DNA of 64,000 nucleotides from Streptomyces marincola (GTDB taxonomy: Bacteria; Actinomycetota; Actinomycetes; Streptomycetales; Streptomycetaceae): the NCBI RefSeq assembly GCF_020410765.1, contig NZ_CP084541.1:186001-250000 (forward strand), read 5' to 3'. Positions 51,917 to 60,100 of the stretch are shown one piece after another; position 1 is the stretch's first letter; every line of letters starts with the position of its first letter. A model generated the notes under the pieces. The model was not told the DNA's origin, did no database searches, and saw only the letters and a program-made list of their open reading frames with translations. The position numbers and the translations under genes were made by a program.

Positions 51917-52384
51917 ATGACCAAACCCGTCACCCTGCGCGTGATCACCGACCTCAACCGACCTGCGGTGCTGGACCTGCGGGTGGCCGCCGGACAGGAG
52001 GGCTTCGTCGACGATGTGGCCTCCTCGCTGCGCGAGGCCGCCGAGCACCCGGAACTCGCGCCCTGGGCGCGAGCGGTCTACGCCGGGGAGCGGCCGGTGG
52101 GATTCGTCCTGCTCGCCGACGGTGTGGCCGAAGGCAATCCGGACGTCCCCTGGCCGTTCTACCTGTGGCGGATGCTGATCGACGGCCGGTTCCAGGGCCG
52201 TGGGTACGGGCGGGCGGCGCTGGACGCGGTGACCGAGCACCTGAGGTCCCGGCCGGACGCGCGGGAGTTGGTGACCAGCGTCGTGCCGGGGAAGGGTTCA
52301 CCCTTGGGCTTCTACGTGCGGTACGGCTTCGCCGAGACCGGCGAGGTGTTCGACCACGAGCAGGTGCTGCGCCTGGCCCTGTAG
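51917..52384 (+). CDS. GNAT family N-acetyltransferase
   Basis: This 155-residue acetyl-CoA-dependent acetyltransferase has the acetyl-CoA-binding motif RFQGRGYGRAAL, followed by a helix (LDAVTEHLRS) and the strand pair SPLGFYVRYGFAETGEVFDHEQVLRL. It resembles the diamine/spermidine type (LLADGV...WPFYLWRMLIDGRFQ), but the acceptor is not certain. ATG at 51917 after GAGGGTGG. Confidence 0.9.
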   Translation: MTKPVTLRVITDLNRPAVLDLRVAAGQEGFVDDVASSLREAAEHPELAPWARAVYAGERPVGFVLLADGVAEGNPDVPWPFYLWRMLIDGRFQGRGYGRAALDAVTEHLRSRPDARELVTSVVPGKGSPLGFYVRYGFAETGEVFDHEQVLRLAL

Positions 52385-52425
52385 CAGCCGTAATGGGGTC
52401 CTTCCCGCCACCCACCACCGCCGCC

Positions 52426-52446
52426 CGGCCGGCCGGCAGCCGGCCG
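52426..52446. terminator. Hairpin between the convergent GNAT and PH genes
   Basis: CGGCCGGC pairs with GCCGGCCG across CGGCA, between the two stops. Confidence 0.6.
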
Positions 52447-52459
52447 CGGCGCCGTCCGG

Positions 52460-53044
52460 TCAGCCGACGAACAGGAAGAACGCCAGCGTCAGGAGCACGA
52501 CCGCCGGCCCCACCGCGTTGAGCACCAGCCGCAGCCGGCGGCGCCGGACCTGGGCGGCGTCGGCCTCCGGCGAGGGCGTCCACTGCGGCCCGCGCAGTTC
52601 CTCCCAGGCGTGCCGCACCAGTTCGACCTCCTGGCGGAAGACCGGCTGGTTGCCGTCGAAGTACAGCAGCTGGATCCGGCGGCCGTCCCGCGCGTAGGCG
52701 TAGGCGAGGTCGGCCGGAGCGCCGAACAGCGGCGACGCCTCGGCGTTCGGCTCGGCGCGGATCTCGTTCAGCTCCGCCCAGCGCAGCCGCCTCGTCACCA
52801 GCAGGCCGCGCACCCGGATGCCGTCGAGGTCGACGTACGTCCCGGAGCGGCGCAGGGCGACCACCTGCCAGGCGAAGAGCGCCGCGGACAGCACGGGGAC
52901 CACCACTTGCAGCGCGGGGGGTGTGTCCCCGGTGGCCCACAGCGTCACCGCGACCAGGAACAGCCCCACTCCCGTGGCCCCGAGCGCGATGGTCCGCGGG
53001 CGGGTGACCAGGTGGTACTCGCGAGGCAGCGACTCGGCGCTCAT
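52460..53044 (-). CDS. Membrane protein with a bacterial PH-like domain
   Basis: This 194-residue protein has two N-terminal membrane helices (about 18-62) and then a PH-like domain (SGTYVDLDGIRVRGLLVTRRLRWAELNEIRAEP). A charged region follows, and a C-terminal membrane helix (LVLNAVGPAVVLLTLAFFLFVG). Similar actinobacterial proteins lie in the membrane with an unknown role. ATG at 53044. Confidence 0.85.
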   Translation of the reverse strand: MSAESLPREYHLVTRPRTIALGATGVGLFLVAVTLWATGDTPPALQVVVPVLSAALFAWQVVALRRSGTYVDLDGIRVRGLLVTRRLRWAELNEIRAEPNAEASPLFGAPADLAYAYARDGRRIQLLYFDGNQPVFRQEVELVRHAWEELRGPQWTPSPEADAAQVRRRRLRLVLNAVGPAVVLLTLAFFLFVG

Positions 53045-53154
53045 GGGCGCCTCCTACCCGGGCGGGCGAGCCCCGGGCGAACGGCGGAAGACTCGGAGTC
53101 GTCGAGGGGATGACATCGCCGGGGGCCGGCGCCCCCACGCCGGACGGACGTGCT

Positions 53155-54096
53155 CTAGAGGGCGGACTCGGCTCCGGGGTCGAAGGGGATGCCGGTGAGC
53201 TGTTCGCTCGCCGCCCACAGCCGCCTGCCCTCCTCGGGGTCGCCGGCGCCTTGGGGAAGCTTGGCGGGCTTGGGGGTGCCGGAGGTCTGGTCGCGCCCCG
53301 CGGGCCCGATGAACTGGCCCGACCGGGCCTGCGGGCTGGTCGCCGCGTACAGGGAGGGCCAGGCGGCGCCCTCGGCCGAACCCATGAGCAGGCGCGCGGC
53401 GACCGTGGTGACCACGCGGCTCAGGGCGCCGCTGCCGTGCCGCTGGAGGCCGGTCATGGCCGCGCCCGGGTGGACGACGAGCGCCTTGAGCGGGCTGTTC
53501 GCGGTGCGGCGCGCGAGTTCGATGGTGTAGACGACGTTGGCGCGCTTGGACCTGGCGTAGGCGCTCATGCCGCGGTAGCCCTTCTCGCTCATCAGGTCGT
53601 CGAGCCCGCCCATCCGCCACCGCGCCGCGGCGGCGCTGACGGTGACCACGCGCGGTGCGGAGGAACGGCGCACGGCGGGCCAGACCTGGGCGTCGAAGGC
53701 GAAGTGGCCGAGGTGGTTGGTGCCGACCGTCATCTCGAAGCCGTCGCGCGTGGTCCGCCGCTCGGGCAGGTTCATCACGCCGGCGTTGTTGAGGAGCAGG
53801 TCGACCGTCTCGGTCTCGGCGACGCGGGTGGCCGCGTCGCGGACGGAGGAGAGGTCCGAGAGGTCGAGCACGAGCGTGTCCGCGCGGGCTCCTGGCGTCG
53901 CGGCGCGCACGGCCTCCGCGGCCCGGTCCAGCTTGGTCCCGCTGCGTCCGGCCAGGATGACGCGGGCCCCGTGCCGGGCGAGCGCGCGGGCGGTCTCCAG
54001 CCCGATCCCGCTGTTCCCGCCGGTGATCAGCGCGGTGCGGCCGGTCTGGTCGGGGATGTCGTCGGGGGTCCAGTGGGTCATCGCTGTCACGCTCAT
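53155..54096 (-). CDS. Short-chain dehydrogenase/reductase
   Basis: This 313-residue SDR has the cofactor motif TALITGGNSGIGLETA with Arg (LAGRSG) suggesting NADP(H), NNAGVM, VTVSAAAARW and the catalytic YARSKRAN. It is of the retinol-dehydrogenase/light-dependent reductase-like type. ATG at 54096. It is divergent from a TetR gene with three operator copies between them, so it is probably the TetR target and acts on the compound the TetR senses. Confidence 0.92.
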   Translation of the reverse strand: MSVTAMTHWTPDDIPDQTGRTALITGGNSGIGLETARALARHGARVILAGRSGTKLDRAAEAVRAATPGARADTLVLDLSDLSSVRDAATRVAETETVDLLLNNAGVMNLPERRTTRDGFEMTVGTNHLGHFAFDAQVWPAVRRSSAPRVVTVSAAAARWRMGGLDDLMSEKGYRGMSAYARSKRANVVYTIELARRTANSPLKALVVHPGAAMTGLQRHGSGALSRVVTTVAARLLMGSAEGAAWPSLYAATSPQARSGQFIGPAGRDQTSGTPKPAKLPQGAGDPEEGRRLWAASEQLTGIPFDPGAESAL

Positions 54097-54175
54097 CGGT
54101 TCGCTGCTTCCTGTGCTCGGTCGTGCGGCACTCGGGCGCCGGTCCCCGGTGTGCGGCCGAGGACCCGCCGCGTTT

Positions 54176-54248
54176 CAGACCGGCGGTCTGTTGTGGCGCG
54201 GCCCCAACGTAACGGACCGCCGGTCTGCTGTCAAAAGACCGGCGGTTT
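54176..54248. promoter_or_regulatory. Three TetR-type operator copies
   Basis: Three near-palindromes with consensus AGACCG-n-CGGTCT occur at 54176-54190 (CAGACCGGCGGTCTG), 54213-54227 (CGGACCGCCGGTCTG) and 54236-54248 (AGACCGGCGGTTT). Their centres are 37 and 22 bp apart, in the gap between the SDR and the TetR gene. They could control both genes. Confidence 0.85.
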
Positions 54249-54261
54249 GTAGCATGGGGGC

Positions 54262-54936
54262 ATGACGACCTTCCAGCGCGCACGCAGTGAGGAGCAGCGC
54301 GAGATCCGGCGCCGGGCCGTCCTCGACACCACCGCCGCCATGCTCCGGGAGATGCCCGTCGGCGACGTCAGCCTGAACGAGCTGAGCCGCCGCGTGGGGC
54401 TCGCGAAGTCCAACGTGCTGCGCTACTTCGAATCCCGTGAGGCGATCCTGCTCGAACTGCTCGACCGTGCCTGGCGGCAGTGGGTGGCCGACCTGCCCGC
54501 CCTGATGGACGCCGGCATCGATCAGGACGCCCCGGTGAGCCGGCGCGGAGAGCAGTTCGCCGCCGTCGTCGCGGACTCCCTCGCCGAACGCCGGGTGCTG
54601 TGCGACCTGCTGAGCGCGCAGGCGGGCGTGCTGGAACACAACGTCTCCCCGCGGGTCGCCGCCCGCTCCAAGCACGCGGCCGTGGCCAACGTCACCGGCA
54701 TCGCCGCGCTGGCCCGCCGGCACCTCCCCGAGCTGGGCGACAGCGCACCGCGGTTGACCGCGGCCATGATCATGGCCGTCGGTGCCGTGTGGACGCACGC
54801 ACGGCCCTCCCGGGCGATGCTCGCCGCCTACGAGGCCGACCCCTCACTCACCGCGTTCAAGCTGGACTTCGCGACCGCCCTCCAGGACATGCTGGCCACG
54901 CTCACCGCGGGCACCATCGCCCGCGCCTCCGCCTGA
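54262..54936 (+). CDS. TetR-family transcriptional regulator
   Basis: This 224-residue regulator has a helix-turn-helix at about 36-62 (VSLNELSRRVGLAKSNVLRYFESREAILLELL) and a helical ligand-binding domain. ATG at 54262 lies 13 bp after the third operator copy, so it should repress its own gene as well as the divergent SDR gene. The ligand is unknown. It precedes the peptide synthetase genes by 350 bp; there is no evidence that it controls them. Confidence 0.93.
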   Translation: MTTFQRARSEEQREIRRRAVLDTTAAMLREMPVGDVSLNELSRRVGLAKSNVLRYFESREAILLELLDRAWRQWVADLPALMDAGIDQDAPVSRRGEQFAAVVADSLAERRVLCDLLSAQAGVLEHNVSPRVAARSKHAAVANVTGIAALARRHLPELGDSAPRLTAAMIMAVGAVWTHARPSRAMLAAYEADPSLTAFKLDFATALQDMLATLTAGTIARASA

Positions 54937-55289
54937 CCCTGGGACCCATGGCGCATGAGGCAGCCAGGCCCGCGGCCCGCCTCGTTCGGGCTGAACGGCC
55001 GTCATGCGGCGGGCCCCGCGCCTCGTCGGGGGCGGTCCCGCCGGCACAGGGCTCGCCCCCGCCGTCGACGTGCGGCGTGACGACACCGCAACGGATAAGT
55101 CGGCGGCCGTTGTTACGCTGACCTGGCCGCCCGGCGGCAGGTGGCCGGCTCGTGCCTCAGCGGCCGTGCGCCGACCCGGCCACCGGCACGGGCCATCGGC
55201 CCACCCGCCCGAGGACCGGAAGCCAACGCCCGCCGCGTCCGTCGCACTTGGCGCCTCTGCCCAGCAGCGGCGCGTCATCAGGAGGTCCC
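54937..55289. other. Intergenic region before the peptide synthetase
   Basis: About 350 bp without a supported gene. A TACGCT (55114-55119) could be a -10 element for the synthetase, but the matching -35 is poor. No TetR box is seen. Confidence 0.45.
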
Positions 55290-57116
55290 GTGCCCGTTTC
55301 CTCGTCCGCCTCGGCCGGGAGGACCGCGAAGGCCGCGCTGGAGATCGTCGCCGAGGTGCTCGGCGTTCCCGAGGCCCACGGGACCGACAACTTCTACGAC
55401 TTCGGCGGCTCCTCCCTGCACGCCATGCGGATCTGCGCCCGGCTCGCGAAGGACCTGGGGGTGCAGGCCGCCCCCGAGGCCCTGTTCGAGGCGGACACCC
55501 TCGCCGATTTCCTGGCCGGGCTCGCTCCGGGCGCGACCGGCCCGGCGGCACCCGCCGCCGGGCGAATACCTTCCCCCCACGCCCAGCGGACACCCACCGC
55601 CAGGCGCTCCCTGCCCGCCGCCGTCACCGACCAGGCGCGTCTGCGTCCCACCGCTCTCGCGCTGGTCTGCGGCGACGAACGCGTCGACTACGCCACCCTC
55701 GACGCCGCATCGGACACCTACGCCAGGGAGTTGACCGAGGCCGGGGTGCGTCCCGGCGCCGTCGTACCGGTCCTGCTGCCCCGCTCGCCCCGGCTCGTCG
55801 CGGTGCTGCTCGCCGTGCTCAAGTGCGGTGCCGCCTACGCCGCCCTGGACCGGCGCTGGCCCGACCGGCGGATCCACGACATCGTCTCCCGCCTGCGTGC
55901 CCCCGTGGCGGTGGCCGAGGACGGCAGGCCGCGGGCGTGGGCCCCGCCCGCCGCGGAGAACCTGGCGCAGGCGGCGGCCCGGCGCACCACCGCGCCTGAG
56001 GTGGCCGTCGCCCCGGACGACCCCGCCGCGGTCTTCTTCACCTCGGGCAGCTCCGGCGTTCCCAAGGGCGTGCTGTCGCCCCACCGTGCGACCACCCGCC
56101 TCTTTCCCCCCGACGGCGCCCCGTTCGCGGACTTCGGTCCCGGCCGGGTGGTCCTCCAGGCGGCCCCGGTCTCCTGGGACGCCTTCAGCCTGGAGCTGTG
56201 GGGCCCGCTGACGAGCGGCGGCACCTGCGTGATCGCCCCTTCCGACTACCTCCTCCCGGACGCACTCGCCGATCTGGTCGCCAGGGCCGGCGTGGACACC
56301 GTGTGGCTGACCGCGTCCCTGTTCAACCTCTTCGTGGACGAGGAGTCACCGGACCGCCCCTGCTTCGCCGGCATCCGGCAGGTCCTCACCGGCGGTGAGC
56401 GCATGTCGTCCGCGCACGCCGGCCGCTTCCTGGCCCGCTACCCGGAGACCGTGCTGGTCAACGGCTACGGGCCGGTGGAGAGCTGCGTGTTCGCCACCGC
56501 CCACCGGGTCACCGCCGCCGACTGCGCGCGCGCCGAGGACATACCCGTGGGCGTGCCGGTGCCTGAGACGACCGTGCACATCCTCGACGGCGACCGCCCC
56601 GCCGCGCCCGGCGAGCCGGGCGAGATCTGCCTGGCCGGGGACGGCCTGGCCCTCGGCTACCTGGACGACGCCGAGGCCACCGCCGCGTCCTTCGTCACCC
56701 TCGTCCTCGACGGCTCGCCCACTCGCCTCTACCGGACCGGCGACCTGGGCGTGCTGGACGCCGAGGGAACGCTGTCCTTCCGCGGCCGGACCGACCGGCA
56801 GGTGAAGATCGCCGGCCACCGCGTGGAGCCGGAGGAGATCGAGACGGCCGCGCGCCGCGTCCCCGGCGTCCGCGAGGCGGCTGTCGTCCCGGTGCCCGCG
56901 CCCGCGGGGGGCTACGAGGGCCTCGCGCTGTTCTACACCGCACAGGACAGGAGCGGGGACGGCGACGGGGAGGACTCCCACGCGGCGGCCGTGCGTCGCG
57001 CCCTGGCCGACGCGCTCCCCGCCGCCCTGGTGCCCCGTACCGTGCGGCGCCGCGCGTCCCTGCCCACCACGGACAACGGCAAGCTCGACCGCCGCTCCCT
57101 GTCCGCCTGGCTCTGA
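55290..57116 (+). CDS. Non-ribosomal peptide synthetase initiation protein, carrier-adenylation (T-A)
   Basis: This 608-residue protein has the order carrier then adenylation, the reverse of the usual A-T. The carrier (about 8-85) has the attachment Ser42 in FGGSSLHAM. The adenylation domain (about 115-605) has FFTSGSSGVPKG, NGYGPVES, YRTGDLG and the Lys of TDNGKLDRRS. Reading the binding pocket by eye gives D297, A298, L301, W339, L366, G368, G392, V400, F401, close to Val-type codes (DALWLGG-F), so an aliphatic amino acid is the best guess. GTG at 55290 follows AGGAGG. It lies 16 bp before the second synthetase. No MbtH, thioesterase or phosphopantetheinyl transferase gene is present. Confidence 0.9.
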   Translation: MPVSSSASAGRTAKAALEIVAEVLGVPEAHGTDNFYDFGGSSLHAMRICARLAKDLGVQAAPEALFEADTLADFLAGLAPGATGPAAPAAGRIPSPHAQRTPTARRSLPAAVTDQARLRPTALALVCGDERVDYATLDAASDTYARELTEAGVRPGAVVPVLLPRSPRLVAVLLAVLKCGAAYAALDRRWPDRRIHDIVSRLRAPVAVAEDGRPRAWAPPAAENLAQAAARRTTAPEVAVAPDDPAAVFFTSGSSGVPKGVLSPHRATTRLFPPDGAPFADFGPGRVVLQAAPVSWDAFSLELWGPLTSGGTCVIAPSDYLLPDALADLVARAGVDTVWLTASLFNLFVDEESPDRPCFAGIRQVLTGGERMSSAHAGRFLARYPETVLVNGYGPVESCVFATAHRVTAADCARAEDIPVGVPVPETTVHILDGDRPAAPGEPGEICLAGDGLALGYLDDAEATAASFVTLVLDGSPTRLYRTGDLGVLDAEGTLSFRGRTDRQVKIAGHRVEPEEIETAARRVPGVREAAVVPVPAPAGGYEGLALFYTAQDRSGDGDGEDSHAAAVRRALADALPAALVPRTVRRRASLPTTDNGKLDRRSLSAWL

Positions 57117-57132
57117 CCGAGGACCACACCCC

Positions 57133-60100
57133 ATGCCGTACGACCTGCCCAGCCGCCCGAGCTACCCGATGTCCTCGGAACAGGAGTCGATCTGGCTCAA
57201 CGACCAGTTCCAGACGGGGACTTCCCGCTACGTGGAGTCCTGGGCGTACCGGCTGCGCGGGGCCCGCGTCGTGCCGGCCGCCGTGCGGGCCGCGCTGGAC
57301 GGCATCGTCGCGCGGCACGAGGCCCTGCGCAGCCGCCTGCACCTCGTCGACGGCGAGCCGCGCCAGACGGTGCTCCCGCCGGGACCGGTCGGCCTTGAGA
57401 TCCGCCGCGTCTCCCCCGGCCAACTGCCGGCCGCACTGACCGAGGCGGCCACCCGGCCGGTGTCCCTGGACCGGCCGCCGCTGCTGCGGGCCACCCTGCT
57501 CCACCTGGACGCCCACGCGGGCGAAAGCGCCGGCGGAGGCGGCGACCACGACGCGGTCCTGGTCGTCGCCGTCCACCATGCCGTCATCGACGGCTGGTGC
57601 TGGAGTCTGCTGGACACCGAGTTCAGCGCCCTCTACCGGGCGGCCCTGGACGGCTCGGACCCCGGCCTGCCCGAACTCCCCGTGCAGTTCGGCCCGTACG
57701 CTCAGGCCCGCCCCGCCCCCGCCCGGACCTCCCTGGAGTACTGGCGCCGCACACTGGCCGGAGCGCCGCCGGAGTCCTCCTTCCCCACGGACCGGCCACG
57801 CCCCGCCGTGCTCGGCGCCGGCGGCGACCGCGTGGAGTTCACCCTGGGGCCCGACCTGGTCAAGGGGGTGCGTGCGCTCGCCCGGCGGGCCCGCACCACG
57901 CCGTTCACCGTGCTGGCCACCGCCCTGGGCGCGCTGCTGGCCCGGTCCTCGGGCCGCGATGAGGTGGTCATCGGTACACCGGTCTCCCGGCGGGACGAAG
58001 AACGCCTCGAACCGATGCTGGCCTGCCTCACCGACGTCATGCCGCTGCTCCAGCGCCTCAGCCCCGACGCCTCCTTCGCCGAGCTCACGGCCAGGACCAA
58101 GGCCGCGGTGTGGGACGCCGTACGGCACCGCGACGCCTCCTTCTCCGACCTGGTGCGCGACCTGCGGGTGGAGCGGTCCACCGGCCGCTTCCCGCTCTTC
58201 CAGGTGGTGTTCGGCCTCGACGACGCCCCCGCCCCGGCCCTCGACCTGCCCGGCGTCACGGCCGAGCGGCTGTACGTGCACGGGGGAACGTCGAAGTACG
58301 ACGTGTTCCTGCACATGGTTCCGGAAGCGGGCGGCCTGCGCGGCTACTGGGAGTTCTCCACCGACCTCTTCGACCGCGTCACAGCGGAACGGCTCACCGG
58401 CCGTCTGACGGCGCTGCTGGCCTCCGCCGTCGCCGACCCCGACCGGCCGCTGGCCGAGCTGGACGTCCTGCCTCCCGAGGAGCACGCCCTTCTCAAGCAG
58501 TGGACGCACGGCCCGGCGCCCGCCGGCGACCTGCCGCTCGCCCACGAGGCCGTCGCCGCCCAGGCCCGCCGCACCCCCGACGCTCCCGCGGTCGTCCACG
58601 GGGACCGGACGCTCACCTACGCCCAGTTGGAGGCAGCCGCCGCGAACGTCGCCGCCCACCTGGTGGCCCTGGGCGCGGCGCGCCGGCCCGTCGGGATCTG
58701 CCTGCGCCGCTCGCCGGACCTTGCCGTCGCCGTTCTCGGCGTGCTCAAGGCGGGCGGCAGCTACCTGCCGCTCGACCCCGACTACCCCGCCGACCGCATC
58801 GCCTTCATGGCCGCCGACAGCGGGATCGGGACCGTACTGACCCAGCGCGACCTGGTGGACCTGCTGGGCCGGCTGGGCACGGCAGGCGCCGAGCCCGTCG
58901 TCGTGGACGGCCTTCCGCCCGCCCCCGCCGTGCCGCTGCCCGCGGCGGGCCCGGACGACCTCGGCTACCTGATCTACACCTCGGGATCGACCGGCCGCCC
59001 CAAGGGCGTGGCCATGCCGCACCGCGCCCTGGCCAACCTGCTGGCCTGGCAGCGGGACCGGTCCGCCGCGGGCACCGGCACACGCACCCTGCACTTCACC
59101 CCGCTCAGCTTCGACGTGGCCTTCCAGGAGCTGTTCGGCACCTGGGCCACCGGCGGCACCCTGGTCATGGTCGACGACGACGCCCGCCGCGACCCGGCCC
59201 GCCTCCTCGACATCCTCGCGGCCCGGCGGGTGCAGCGGCTGTTCCTGCCGTTCGTCGCCCTCCAGCAACTCGCCGAGTACGCCTGCGCCACCGGGCGGAC
59301 CCTGCCGGAGCTGCGCGAAGTGGCCACCGCGGGCGAGCAGCTGTTCGCCACGCCCGCCCTGCGGGAGTTCTTCCGCTCGCACGCCCCCGGGGCCGTGCTC
59401 GACAACCACTACGGCCCCTCCGAGACCCACGTCGTCGTCGCCGAGCGCCTCGCGAAGGACCCGGCCGCCTGGCCGGACCTGCCTCCCATCGGCCGCCCCG
59501 TCGCGGGCGCGCGGGTACTCGTGGTGGACGGGGCACTGCGACCGGTCCCGCCCGGGACGACGGGCGAACTGTGCGTCGCGGGCCCCGTTCTCGCCGACGG
59601 CTACCTCGGCCGCCCCGACCTGACCGCGGAGAGGTTCGTCCTGCGCGAGGGCACCCGGTTCTACCGCACCGGCGACCTGGTCCGGCACCTCCCCGACGGC
59701 CGCCTGGCGTACCTGGGGCGCGGGGACGACCAGGTCAAGATCCGCGGGCACCGGGTGGAGACCGGGGAGGTCGAGGCCGTGCTGCGGGCGCTGCCCGGGG
59801 TGGCCGATGCCGCCGTGGTGGCGCAGGACCTCCCCTCCGGGCGCCGGCTCGTCGCGCACTACCTCACGGCCGCCGACGACGCGACCGCCCCCCGCCCCGC
59901 CGCCGTGCGGCAGGCGCTGGCGGAACGCCTCCCCGCGTACATGGTCCCGGCCGCCGTCCTGAACCCGGAGAGCTTCCCCCTCACCCCCAGCGGCAAGCTG
60001 GACCGCGCCGCCCTGCCCCGCCCGGAGGACTCCGACACCCAGCCGGAGTCGCCCGCGGCCTCCGCCGCGCCCACCACGCCCACCGAACACCGGATCGCCC

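Noticed and set aside
54176..55290. TetR at 54262 as pathway regulator of the peptide synthetase
   Set aside because: All three operator copies lie upstream of TetR, facing the SDR. None occurs in the 350 bp before the synthetase.
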